Shown here: positions 45,319 to 56,120 of the stretch, piece after piece
Position numbering within the stretch: position 1 is the stretch's first letter
How the letters are laid out: each line of letters begins with the position of its first letter
Assembly: GCA_900155495.1 (NCBI GenBank)
Contig: FTLJ01000073.1
Coordinates: 1-64,000 of the forward strand
Source: Porogramme epimiltina
Lineage: Eukaryota; Basidiomycota; Agaricomycetes; Polyporales; Polyporaceae
DNA length: 64,000 nt
Reading direction: 5' to 3'
The notes under the pieces: generated by a model
What the model saw: only the letters and a program-made list of their open reading frames with translations
Told to the model about the DNA's origin: nothing
The model's database searches: none
Program-made: the position numbers and the translations under genes

Positions 45319-48300
45319 TCACAGGAATGCAGAGACCTTGAGGGGCTTGCGCACCGCCGCGGAATTGCCTTCGTTGAACTTATACGCCACACGATAGGGC
45401 TTCACCTTCACGCCACCCTTGGCGGCGCCGCCCATGCCCTCTTGGTCCTTGGGCACGATCGGGCGTCCAAAGAAATCCACGGCGACCTATGGCGCCACGT
45501 CAGGAATATGCCGATGCGCAAGAATAGATAGACATCGACAAACCTTCTCCGCAGGCTTGTCGTCCTGTTTCTGCCTCTTGGCTACCGGCTGTACGTCCTC
45601 CACGGGGGCGCCGCCGCCGCTGTAGACCACTGATTAACACCACGAACACCACTCGTTGCCAGCGGACAGCTCACCCGCCACCAAAAAAGACCGAGGCCTT
45701 GCCCGTCTTGCCTTTCTCGGTCCCCTCGGCGTTGCGCGCGATGACGCGCGCATCGATCTGACGGCGCACCCGTCAGTCAGTGCGCCCGCCCCAGCAAAAG
45801 CACCCAGCAATGAAAAAACAACCCACCTCCGCCGCGACGAGGTGCCGCACCGCATACCGCGAGACGGCGATGTCCGCCGCGCGCTTCCCGTCGTATGTCA
45901 CGAACACGTCCACGGGCGGGTCGAGCCGGTACACGAGCTGGCCCTCCTCCGTCTTCTCCTGCACGAAGCGCAGCTCGAGGTTCGCCATGAGCGCGACGAG
46001 GCGCGACAGGAGCGCCTTCTCCGCCGGGCGGATCACCTGGCTGTTCACCGGCCGCAGCGGCGGCGCGATGATGCGGTTCAGGTACGGCGCGAGCTCGAGG
46101 TGCAGGATATCCGCCGACGCGAGGTGCCGGAACGCGCCTGCGCTGCGAGAAGCCGCGGTGCGCATGCAGAGCGCGAGGGACTTGTAGATCTCCTCGTTCG
46201 TCTTCGTCTGCGTGTAGTGCTGAGGAGAGAGTCGTCAGTTGGGCGGCCCCATCTGAGTAGTTGTTGGAAACACACCTCCCAGTCTGCTTTGGGCCTTTCA
46301 ACTTTCGGACCTGCACGTTCTTGGAAGAGAGGGTAGAAGGCTACCAGAGGATATGCTGCATATTGTAATAGAGCATATTCGCGGTCCGCGCGCATAGAGC
46401 CCATGAGGACATCCCACGTGCAAAGCCATCGCATGCCCTTGAGGTAGCGCGAAAACGTCCCGTCGTGTCTGTGGGTGGTGGCATAGTGTTCAAAACACCC
46501 TAATATGCGGATCAGTATAGAAGTCGTGAGAGAGAACTTTAGACATACCGATAGCGATCTTGTCCAGAGAGTCAGAGACCTCAACCGTGTGGCTCAGCCG
46601 TGAAATATATCGTGTTTCCTCTTCTGAGATGCCCAGTTCTTTTGCGCGTTTCTTCGACAGTGGCGCGAAAAGGTCGTTCAAGACAGACATTTGCGACACT
46701 TCCGCCTCCTTCATACCCGATGTTGCACGTCGAACTACCTGTTCAGAGACCTCGTCGTTGCGTGCCTTAAGCATCTGTAGGGTGTTTAAGCAGCCCCTGA
46801 AGTCGCCTTGCGCGGCACCAACGAGCGTTGCCAGACCTCGCGCATCGGCCCTCAGGCTTTCACGTTCACAGATTTCCCGCAACCTCCGCACTACGTGGAG
46901 GTCTTGCGGTCGCGAAAAGCGAACTATTCGTGCATGCTGTCGAAGCTTGACTAGTGAGGAGGCGTAGAGGTCGTTGCATATACAAATGATGGGTCGGCGG
47001 AGCGGTTGTATTGACTGCTGGTTCGCCTTCCGGCCTGTTTGGTCCTGATGAGCTTCGTTATATACTCCCATTAGAAGCGGGACAGCACACACCTTTCTTC
47101 CTCGGCTTGTCATTAGTCAACTCTATGAGTTTGTGAATGAAGGATCCCTGTCTTTCCGTCAAAAGTTATATAATGCTTGAATGTAAGGCAACTCACACTA
47201 TCAGCGCTGCCAGTAGCACCGTCAATCTCGTCAATGACGATGAGATTTGGCTTCGAACTACCAATCTTCGCGCCGCTTTCGATGGCCGGTCGTATTCGAC
47301 TGTCAATAATGTTCCCAGACCTGTCGTCGCTTGCGTTCGTCTCGAAGACAGAGTATCCGGCGTGTTGGGCAACGATATGCGCGAGAGTAGTCTTTCCAAG
47401 CCCAGGTGGACCCGAGAGCAACAAGAGCTGGGAGGCACTTCGATCGGTATTCCGTACTGGTGTATTCTGTGAATGTGCTCACCTTCTGTGCTGGCCTCCG
47501 CCATAGATCCAAGTTTTCACCATCCGCATCTTCCCTAGAACGCTTCCGTCCTCTGCCTTTGCTCCTGCCGAACACACAGTAGTCCCATTCCTTCACCCAT
47601 GAGAGAACCTCGCGGTGTACACGGTCATCGCCGAGAAGTTCGGTAAACCGCTGAGGGCGATATCGGTCAACCCACAGTGCTGCACCTGGAGCTGTGGTGT
47701 GTCGTGCGGGTTTCTGTAGCTCTGCTGCATCTCTACATGACATTGTCATTCGCAGAAGGTGGGAGATTTTGCGAACCGGCTACTCACTGCTGGGCTAACT
47801 TCATCGCCATTGAAGCGGAAACGTCCTCAAGCATTTTGTGAATTGGGACCCCGAGTAGGTTCTTGGCTTGTCCTGGTTGAGGTAGAAGACGAGCCTGAGG
47901 GGCTACAGCATCAGGTCCCGACCCATACTGCTCACAGGACTTACTCACCAACTTCGCTGTTGTCTCGCGCTTCCGAGTTTTCCGCGTGAAGTAAACAGTG
48001 GATCCATTGAAGATCTTCCCGGTCAATATTTTGGAGGAAGAGGGAATGGGTTGGAGTGATGCGACTTGTGCCGTGTAAGACTTAAGCAAATCCGCGACGT
48101 CTAACGGCAGAACGGCTAAAAGGCTAAGCGAGATGTGCGTGGTAGTGGCAGAATAAACGTACCCTCTCCTTGCGAGTGTGAATCTGAACGTGTATCTGGG
48201 TCGACCGTTGATTGGTCAAGCAACAGTAATGGGGCATCTTTGACACAGCAACGCCTTAGCATTTGGAATAGACGGCGGAAAAGATATGTTTTGAAGAGGA

Positions 48301-48525
48301 GACCAAGGAGTGCGAGGTAGTGTCCTACGTACCGCCGAAACCCTGCTCCACGACATGTGATGATTCTCCTGCTCCTGTACAGGCTGTAGGTGTATCTTCC
48401 TCCAACAGAAGTCCCGTAGGTAAGAACGCGTCTCTGCTCGTAGTCTGCTCTATGGGTCCCGTGGCCTGCTGATCCAGCGGTGGAAAGAGAAGGGCGCCGG
48501 GAAGCCCAAACTCCAGAGCAGCCAT
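45319..48525 (-). CDS. CTF18: Chromosome transmission fidelity protein 18, alternative clamp-loader subunit
   Basis: Thirteen exons (minus): 48525-48333, 48237-48163, 48100-47949, 47894-47788, 47732-47483, 47427-47197, 47147-47093, 47034-46549, 46499-46276, 46219-45827, 45757-45675, 45619-45544, 45486-45319; 830 residues. Ctf18 replaces Rfc1 in a PCNA loader acting in sister-chromatid cohesion and replication. The AAA+ core shows LWVDRYRP, Walker A GPPGLGKTT (265-273), Walker B VIDEID (323-328), and a sensor-type CICNDLYA. The pre-AAA NLLGVPIHKMLED stretch and the C-terminal VDFFGRPI...YKFNEGNSAAVR segment, which family knowledge links to Ctf8-Dcc1 binding, are both present. The acceptor of exon 2 (CAAAG) is weak and that junction is the least certain; the others are phase-consistent with good sites. 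A TATAAA lies about 35 bp before the ATG, implying a very short leader. Confidence 0.93.
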
Positions 48526-48558
48526 GTCTTGACGGAGGGGGGTATGTACCGTGTTCTC

Positions 48559-48564
48559 TTTATA
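48559..48564 (-). promoter_or_regulatory. TATA box of CTF18
   Basis: TATAAA on the minus strand only 34 bp upstream of the start codon at 48525. If used, it would give a leader of a few bases. Confidence 0.4.
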
Positions 48565-48951
48565 AGTGGTTGAGAGACGGTAAGCAGGATAGGTAGCAGA
48601 GAGGACACGGTCGACACGGTCGGTTAGCAGCAGCCGTATAGATGTACCTCACGCGTCATGACCACGACGCGTCTGTGGCTGAAGAAAGCGGAGAAGTAAA
48701 TTTAAAACTCAGACCCCCCACAACGCGTCGAGGGCCACTCGTCGTCGCCTACAACTTTACTTGACCCAACCCGACCAGAATGCTTCACAAATATACAGGC
48801 ATTGGGTAACGTTTTATGAGAATCAATACATTGACACTGCGTCTATCATAGGAAAATAAATACATTCAATGAATCCGTATCCTAGGCTCAATTCTAACAT
48901 TGTGCCCCACCGCCTCTTCCAAGTTCCCCGCAAGCCCAACTCTACCGCCTC
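48565..48951. other. Intergenic region
   Basis: About 390 bp between the CTF18 promoter and the 3' end of F-box-like copy 3. Nothing else recognised. Confidence 0.4.
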
Positions 48952-50155
48952 TCAATGTGAAGCGCTGGTCTGCGTTGCTCGTGCTCGTGCGTGTCGTCGA
49001 CCCTCTTCCCAACACCCAGCACCGTCCGCCTCAATCCTCTCCATCCACTCGTGCTTCACTCGCAATATACACAGGCGATGAGGATCCGAGTCTTGCATCA
49101 ACTTTGGCATCTCGAGGGGTGGGAGGACATCCAACGGCACTTTTGCACGCTCTGCAATGCGCTGCAAGTGTCCGAGGAAATCGCGGAAGGCGAGATACAC
49201 CGTCGCGTTCGCGCCAGTGTCTGCTTGCGGCGGCGCTGGGTGTGGTTGGACCATCGCGTGTTGGAGATGCGGAAAGAAGTCATCTCCAGATGCTTCACCT
49301 GGCGCCACGCAGACGGGAAATCCGGTAAGTGACCGCCACTGGGAGCTATTTAGGGCATGAGCACTCACCAACGACTTGGTCAAAGGTGTCTACAGTAACG
49401 CGCGGCAACGCGCCCAGTCGCGAAACGCGTAGGTGCGTGACGTTGGGCGCATGCTGCGCCCACTGCACGAAGTCCACGTCACGCCCCACGAACGCCAGGA
49501 TGTGGTGCAAGCGGCGCAGCGCCGGGTACAGCGGGCGCGTGGAGGGCGCGAACGCGAGCGGGAGGAAGCTCGGGTCGCCACCGACGAGGGTAAGCTCGCG
49601 CAGGGCGGGGAACGCGCAGCGCACGATGCTCGCGCTCCGCCACTGCGCCTGCACGAGCGCGAGCGTGCGCACGTCGGGCGCGACCGCGCGGATGAGTGCG
49701 GGCACGATGCGATTGTACTGCTCGTCCAGGGTGTCTTGCGCCGACCGCCACTGCTGCGTCCGGCGCTGCATGGCCGCAAAGAATTCCGCTCTCGATGTCG
49801 GCTGGGGGGCGATGGGCGGAGGGATGGATGTGGATGATATTTTTGAAAGGTTTGAGGGCGGGAGAGGAGTGCCCGGTCCTGCGCCCGTTTCGAGGCCCTT
49901 GCCGAAGAGCGAGAGGCAGAGGTGCCGGACGCGCGGGAGGGCGTCGACGGCACGCGCACGTTCAGCCTGGTAGACTTGGAGGAATTGCTCTATCTTGGCG
50001 GGGGAGCTGAAGACACAGACCGAAAAGAATCGTGCGGGGCGTGTGACTGCGCGAATGTGTTTGGAGACTAGTGCGAGGGCACAGCCTGTAGGTCCTCCGT
50101 CGGTGCAAGCAAAAAACGCGATGAGAGTGAGGAGCTCCACAGGTAGCTTGTCCAT
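48952..50155 (-). CDS. F-box-like protein copy 3
   Basis: Two exons, 50155-49369 and 49298-48952; 377 residues. The N-terminus MDKLPVELLTLIAFFACT, then DGGPTGCALALVSKHIR and ARFFSVCV, carries the same F-box-like signature as the copies at 24661 and 26504, without an in-frame stop. LRR-like strings follow (PALRELTLVGGDPSFLPLAF, YPALRRLHHILAF, HAPNVTHLRVSRL). The intron uses GTGAGT and GCCAG sites and lies at the equivalent place to the last intron of the other copies. The C-terminal tail diverges right after GCW, reading EEGRRHARAR instead of the SEEYIF-type ending, possibly through an old frameshift. It sits directly downstream of LRR-like gene C on the same strand. The role is presumed SCF adaptor, unproven. 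Confidence 0.85.
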
Positions 50156-50874
50156 GATGGGGTGGATGGCAGTGAATATTGGGAGGGTGTCCCCTCTGCC
50201 TCCGTTTTTAACCTGCGAAGACGAGGAACCAACATTCACTAAGATCCACAAATACAGGCTCAACATTCAATGTTAACGGCATCAGCGCGAGAAGCACCAT
50301 CGCCCTCGAGGCGGATTATGAGGATCAGCGTCGTGCTACACAGCGCTGAGATGATCAAGAAGCTGATTCATGTTCGAAAACGTCGACACTGTCCAATCTG
50401 TCATCCCTTCATGATCGTCGGCTTCGGTCCATGGCAGAACCCTAGGCATTCCTCCGCATGCTAATGAACCAACGTACTTGTATTGCACATGCATTGCATC
50501 CGCAGAGTCTTTCGACAGATACGAGATTCAGCTTGACGCACGGGCGCAACGTTAAAAGTGTGCTTTGAGCATCAAGATTCGAGCCTGAGGCACTGGGGCC
50601 CTTGATGATATGAATCACGTACTGACGCTTACACTTCCTCAAGTATTCGCAGATCCCAGTTTGATACTGTCACACGCTTGTCGAAGGGAGTTGAAGTCCA
50701 TCAAACACGAAATACGTTGTTTATTGGGGTTCCAGTCAAAGTTCAAAACACAGGAAGAAAAAGGAGAGACACTAGCTCATCGCAGAATGTGCATTGCCGT
50801 AAACTTCACTATGGGAACATGTAACATTAACAGGGCGTGCACACGGGATAGCAAATAGCATCAACGTAACGTCA
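50156..50874. other. Spacer between LRR-like gene C and F-box-like copy 3
   Basis: About 720 bp between two same-strand genes. It contains the promoter of copy 3. No TATA box, gene or repeat is clear. Confidence 0.4.
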
Positions 50875-52089
50875 CTAGCTCGTCGGCGCAATCCCCACTT
50901 CTATCTGCCCTATAACGCCTGTGAAAAGCTGGTTTACGACCTCTGCCACCTGTGCGACCAGAACCTCCACCGTCACTGAGTCAACATTTGACGCCTTACA
51001 ATAGGAGGCCACAGTTCCAGGCTTAGGAGGGGCGAACACTGCCTCCAGGGACTCGAGCGTTCCACCATTAGGTTGCTCAAGCAGCTTGTACCTCAGCAAC
51101 TCAAGCACCCTGACGGACGCTCCTGAGTACCTCGCGCCCAACACAGAGAGACGCTTCAGCTGAGGAAACTTCTCGCTATTCGGGACGTCCGCGATAGTGA
51201 GCGGGATGTCATCACCCGTCGAGTCGAGGACCATGAGGGAACTGAGGGACGGGAAGTGCATGAGCATCTTGAAGAGGTCGTCCGTGGGCGTTTCTCCAGG
51301 AACAGAGGGCATCCACGGCTTCTTGAGGGGAACTTTCTTGCCCGTTTGGTAGGCCGCGAGGGTCTGGGGCTGCTTCGCTTGAGACACGGCGACAATCGCC
51401 TCCTTGGCGTCAGTCACGGTCAGGACCACGGGGTGGCTGTAGTGCATGAGGCGGACCGTCTTGCACACGGGTGCGTCAAGGTGTTGCATGAAATACGCCA
51501 CCTTGTCGTGCAAGTCGCGTACGGTGAGTTCGACCAGGTTCGGGAAGGGGGCCCGGAAGCCTTCCGGAAGGGTTGGTTCGGCGACGCCGAGGAAGTTGAC
51601 GATGGTCAGGCGTTCGAGCGAGGTCGACCCTTGCATGCCGGAGAGGAAGTTGGTGAAGTTTTCGTTCGGGACAGTTGAAGGATACTCGCGCAACTCGATG
51701 ACCTTCAGCTGAGCAAGCACTGGGCTACCCCAAGACGTGATCGAGACACCTTGGAGACGGAGCTCGGCGAGCTTCGGGAGACGGTCCTGGACAAGGGCGA
51801 TGCGGGGAACTTTGTTCCGTTTGATAGGCTGCTGCAGCGGAGACACGGTGATTTCGAGTTTCTCCAAGAGTGGCATTGCCCGTCTTTCGAACCACTCGAC
51901 GCAACAAGACTCGTTGAAAGTCGCCATGTCTTGGGCAGAGATGCAGAGCTCCGTCACAAGATGAATCGAAGGTAGTAATTCATCTAGTGAGTGGCTTGTT
52001 AAGGTACGGCTCTCGCTTGCACCATCGGTGTCTTCTGCTGGGCGAAGTGTCGCGGAGATCATGCTACGTGAGACTGCCTGGTGGTTCAT
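50875..52089 (-). CDS. Solo LRR-like protein C (no F-box)
   Basis: A single-exon frame of 404 residues from the ATG at 52089. Leucine-rich strings (LPKLAELRLQGV, QLKVIELREYP, SLERLTIVNFLG, FPNLVELTVRDLHDKVAYF, FPQLKRLSVLGARYS) align by eye with LRR-like proteins A and B, most clearly over the block ending in D.HDKVAYF / DIPSRIASF / DTPHRVSVF. It is shorter than A (468) and B (494). No F-box, signal peptide or membrane span is seen. A TATA box is at 52224-52229. A short 5'-leader intron is possible but not provable. F-box-like copy 3 follows 719 bp downstream on the same strand. The function is unknown. Confidence 0.8.
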   Translation of the reverse strand: MNHQAVSRSMISATLRPAEDTDGASESRTLTSHSLDELLPSIHLVTELCISAQDMATFNESCCVEWFERRAMPLLEKLEITVSPLQQPIKRNKVPRIALVQDRLPKLAELRLQGVSITSWGSPVLAQLKVIELREYPSTVPNENFTNFLSGMQGSTSLERLTIVNFLGVAEPTLPEGFRAPFPNLVELTVRDLHDKVAYFMQHLDAPVCKTVRLMHYSHPVVLTVTDAKEAIVAVSQAKQPQTLAAYQTGKKVPLKKPWMPSVPGETPTDDLFKMLMHFPSLSSLMVLDSTGDDIPLTIADVPNSEKFPQLKRLSVLGARYSGASVRVLELLRYKLLEQPNGGTLESLEAVFAPPKPGTVASYCKASNVDSVTVEVLVAQVAEVVNQLFTGVIGQIEVGIAPTS

Positions 52090-52223
52090 ATTCAGGAAAG
52101 TGACTATCGGACAGTGTTAGTGACAACGACTCATAGAGGCAGGTCAGCGGGACTACGAACCTGAGTTGTTAGAGCGACTTGACTGGTGGTGGGGTGAAAG
52201 CCCGTCCTTTGTGAGCGGCCGCG

Positions 52224-52229
52224 TTTATA
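52224..52229 (-). promoter_or_regulatory. TATA box of LRR-like gene C
   Basis: TATAAA on the minus strand next to a NotI-like GC-rich patch, 135 bp upstream of the ATG at 52089. Confidence 0.5.
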
Positions 52230-52941
52230 TGCATGTCAGAACAATTGAACAAAGGTGACCACTAGACCACAAACAACATGCGACCACAGTGGCGTGGAAG
52301 ATCAACGAGAGGCGGCATGCAGGCCAGAGCCACCGTGGTGGTGTCACAAACGGCCGGACCACACAAAGCCCTATGTAATTGCGCGTTCCAGCCTGGCCAT
52401 GGCGGAGGGAAACGCCGACCTATCATGTAGTGTGTAAATAGAGGCGGTCTGAGAAGCAGAACGGTATAGAATCATGGGTCGCGTGGTGATGATGAACAGG
52501 AGAGGTCGATCGGATGGCCTCGATGCAGCCGCCCACTCCCCTCACAATCTGGGCACGTGACAAGCATAGACACTATGTCTGTACCCATGTTCAAGCTGGT
52601 CGCTACCGAGGACGTTCACAAATCTCAACAACATCGTCCGACTAAGTAATGCAGAGGCATTACCACACTCGATTTTCAATGGCTTTCCTACCCAGAGCAG
52701 AACAAACATACACTAATTGACTCGTCGTTCTGTAACAGTTAGTGACTAGTAACTACGGACTTGAAATGCTTGCGCGTGTGACTATTCCGAGTGAATCAAA
52801 AACTGTGATCGGAGCCAGGGCGTTTCTTCCGCTTCGTGGAGGTAGACCAGCCCACATCTGTGCGCGTGGGCGGCCTCCGCTTGCGGGCACTGCGCCGAAC
52901 ACCTGGCTCAGCCTGTGTAAGAGGGGCGGGGCTCGAATTCT
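52230..52941. other. Intergenic region
   Basis: About 710 bp between the LRR-like gene C promoter and the stop of the HET gene. No gene or repeat recognised. Confidence 0.4.
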
Positions 52942-55234
52942 CTACGACAACCGGTTGACTCCCTCTAGAGCCGCGTTTAGATCTCGTCCGATGCCGACTA
53001 GTATTATCTTCGCCTTCGAGTACCGTGTGATGGCTTCCCTCAGTAGGACTGTCCGTGCGGGGTGTTTCCGGGTAGTAGGTTGTTCCACCGCGAGTCGACT
53101 GGGCGCATGATGGTCGGGAGCCCTCCTTGACCCTGTCGATGAACTAGACTCGTGGTCTCCCTCCTCATCCTCATCCTCATCCTCTGTCCTGTAGTCTGAG
53201 CCGTCATCCGTTGAGCCCATCGTGAGGACGAAACGACTAGGTCCCGGCCGCACTCTAGGGGCAAACGACCCAGAAACAGAGTCAAACCTGGCAGGTCGTA
53301 GTCCTCCGGGGGCAACGAAGGCGTTTGCCTCCAGCTGAAGGTCGTCGTAAACAGATCCGAGGAGTTCCATGTTGAGGACGAGCGTGACACCAGGGTCCAC
53401 GTATGGGCAAGGCGTGAAAGAGAGCCGGACGGTCCGCTCCGAGTCGCCAAAGTCTTTCGTCTGCTCCGTCCAGGACTCGATGTGATCGGTGTCGCAGTCG
53501 TGGATGCGTGATTTCCAAGTATAGTCATACCAGTTATCGATCCAGCGCGGTCTTGCCCAGGCCCAACGGCATGGCCTTCCTCCAGTTGCCTCGAAGCTCT
53601 TCGCACAGAGCCCTATTGATATGCACATTCCCTCCCCAACGACTGGATCGACGAACTTTGTCCAAGCTTGCCACGAAGATGTTGGCGGGGGAGGGATTAC
53701 CTCCTCTGAACCGAGTTGGAGTTTGAGGAGAGCGAGAATGCCCACCAACCAACGGGGGATGCGGAAGGGGACAGGGGCTGGAGCTGCATCCGAGGCAAGA
53801 TAGAGAAGAAGGTGGACGGGGTCAGCTCTGTTCTCGGGGCCCGGCTCCGAGAGGATGTAGATGTCGCGCCAGGTAGCCTTGAAGCGCTTGTCGTGGAAGC
53901 ACAGTGAGTGCAGGTCGCGCCCGAGGTACGCGAGGCGACACTGCCAGTATTGGCGCGAACCTTTAGAGAACGCCCAGCCAACGTAGTAAGCCTGTCGCGC
54001 GGGGTCGTGCGTCTGGAACGCGCCAGCTTGAGCGGGATGCAAGAGTAGCCCCAGGTGTTGATGTGTGGTTTCACAAAGGAGCACAGCGATCGTTATACCA
54101 TCGACTTCAGCCACTGGGAAGCGACACTTCATTCCGCGGCTGGTGGGCTCGAAGTGCGGCAGCTCAATCTGGCCGAATGGGCCTTTGGTTCGCTTTTTCT
54201 TGTCTCTGGGTTTCTGACGAACAGGTCAGCGGGAAGTATACTCTTACAATGACAAGACGTACGGTTTCCACTGGCCACTGATGCTCTAGGTATGGCTGCA
54301 ATACTTCATGTCTCCGGAGGTCCGGGGTGTAATACATCCGTTCCATGCCTGAAAACGAGCGTGGGGACAGAGCGAATAGGAAACGCTCCGTATGGGTAGC
54401 GCTGTGGAAGCCCCCCCACATTGCCTCGAGAGATATGGGGGCTATGACGTCAGGAATAAATGTGTGGATGGTGCCCCAAGCGAATAGAGTAGTGTCGAGC
54501 GACTGTTTGACGATCTCTTGCTGGAGCCGCTGGAATGCCTGTCGCCCTTCTCCGTAGATGGTAGGCATATTAACGTTGAAGAGACCAAAGAGGCAGTACG
54601 CCTCGTCTTCCAGACGGGTGGTGTTGCGGATCGACGCCCATGACATGCGGACGGCGATGGGAGCGTGGAGGAATGCAGATTCTCGGACAAGATATTTTTC
54701 TTGAATGCCCGAAATATCGCTCAGCAGTGAGACGAGCTCTCGCTTGGTCCCGATGCGCTCCCATTCTTTGGACATGAAGATCGTGAACGCGGGGGCCAAG
54801 AGCTCTTGGAGCGTCCACCCTCGCGTATGCCATCGTGCCTTCCGGAAAGCGGAGTCTTTCTCGTGGATATCGTCCTCTGATGGGACATCTTCGAGGTACA
54901 CATAGCAGACCTCCGCAAGGACATACCAGCTGAACATGGAGTTGATCGCCTCCGAAAGCTCCGAGCTGCTCGTCTTGTCGATGCAGCACGAGTCGATCCA
55001 CACCCATGCATGCCCATGTTGCTGCGCCTGAATACAGCAGTTTCGAATCTTCTCCGAGACATTGTCGCGGGGATTTGTACCTGCCTCGGCGCACTGCGAA
55101 CGGATGCCCTGGATGTCTTGGAATGATTGCTCCTTCCCCATCCAAGTGTGCGACAGGATGGCATAGCCTCCGGGGATGCTTGAAGGACTGGAGAAGAACT
55201 GGAGTTCTGCACGATCGCTGCTCAGCAGCCACAT
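52942..55234 (-). CDS. HET-domain protein (heterokaryon incompatibility type)
   Basis: Two exons, 55234-54263 and 54213-52942; 747 residues. The HET domain is at the N-terminus: YAILSHTW at 24-31, then WVWIDSCCIDKTSSSELSEA, CYVYLEDV, WHTRGWTLQELLAP, and the usual downstream EDEAYCLFGLFNVNMPTIYGEG...RLQQEI. In filamentous fungi such domains act in non-self recognition and trigger death of fused incompatible cells; basidiomycetes carry many with unknown roles. The second half is a long unassigned region with scattered Trp residues, an acidic DEDEDEE run encoded by a TCATCC microsatellite near 53162-53186, and a basic tail. The start MWLLSSDRAELQFF is chosen because family members begin a short distance before YAILSHTW; the frame is open further upstream but shows no family features there. 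No NACHT or WD repeats are present. Confidence 0.9.
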
Positions 55235-56120
55235 TCTCTCCTCATAGCCACCATTGGACCTGTCAGACAACTTGAAGCGAGGGACGTGAGAAGCACATAC
55301 CGTAGAAAGATACGAAGTGGAAGAGGAGCCCGTTGTCGCAAGTGTAGAAGTGCGTATAATGGGGCTGAAGAATCCAGGGCCCCAGAAAGGGGAATAGTGG
55401 AGGAAACAGTGCAGGGTCCGTGTAAGAGAAAAGTTTGGCGTATGCGGTGAGGGTACACTTGCGTGAACCGAAGAGGTGCGCAACCAGGACCGCCCAGTAC
55501 AACGTAAGCGCAGCTGTACCTGGTGCGGTGACCACATAGGTCTCACGCTTTGGGCAGCGCACTGAACATCACGGCAGATATGTGCCAGTAGAACGTGTTC
55601 AGTTGGGCTCGAAGGCAGTTATAGCCGAACCTAATTGAGTGGGAATAGACACCATCAGTTAAACTCTAAGTGTTGACAGATATGGCGTTCGGCATTTACA
55701 CATAGCCTCAGACTAACCGGACCCTGAGCTCGCGCCATCTCGTGCTGTCTTTATGCCTGCGGAACCATGGTAGAGGTGGACGAAAAGGTCAAACATATGC
55801 CAACACCGCCACTCACATTTTCGGTCTGATGGCCAGCGCATTATAGGCAAGTCTCCGTCCATGACATATTAGGTAAGCCATTCTATGACATTCCCATCTT
55901 CAGTACAGTATCCGGTACATTAGCGCATGTCACGAGAAAGAGAAAGAGAATACCGTGCACGATTCCTAAGAGCTTTCTCCCGGATTTGGGGATAAAATTA
56001 CATAGATACAAAGGGAACACTACAGCAACTAATACTACCATGATTAAACTAATAATGTACAAGCTAAAAATCAAAGGTCGAAGGTCGAAATATCTACAGT
56101 CGCTTCCACAAGCGAAAAAA
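55235..56120. other. Intergenic region between the HET gene and P450 gene
   Basis: About 890 bp. Minus-strand frames just upstream of the HET gene (about 55562-55263) have a hydrophobic stretch but no start or splice logic that would make a gene; I read them as the leader of the HET gene. The AT-rich part near 55.9-56.1 kb is the 3' flank of the P450 gene. Confidence 0.4.

Noticed and set aside
50570..50600. tRNA-like TCGAATC string on the minus strand near 50580
   Set aside because: Flanking bases do not form a T-arm stem and no acceptor or anticodon arm can be drawn. No tRNA, 5S rRNA or CRISPR array was recognised anywhere in the window.
55263..55562. Hydrophobic 99-codon minus-strand frame upstream of the HET gene
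   Set aside because: It opens without a proper ATG context, has no family similarity, and overlaps the expected leader of the HET gene.
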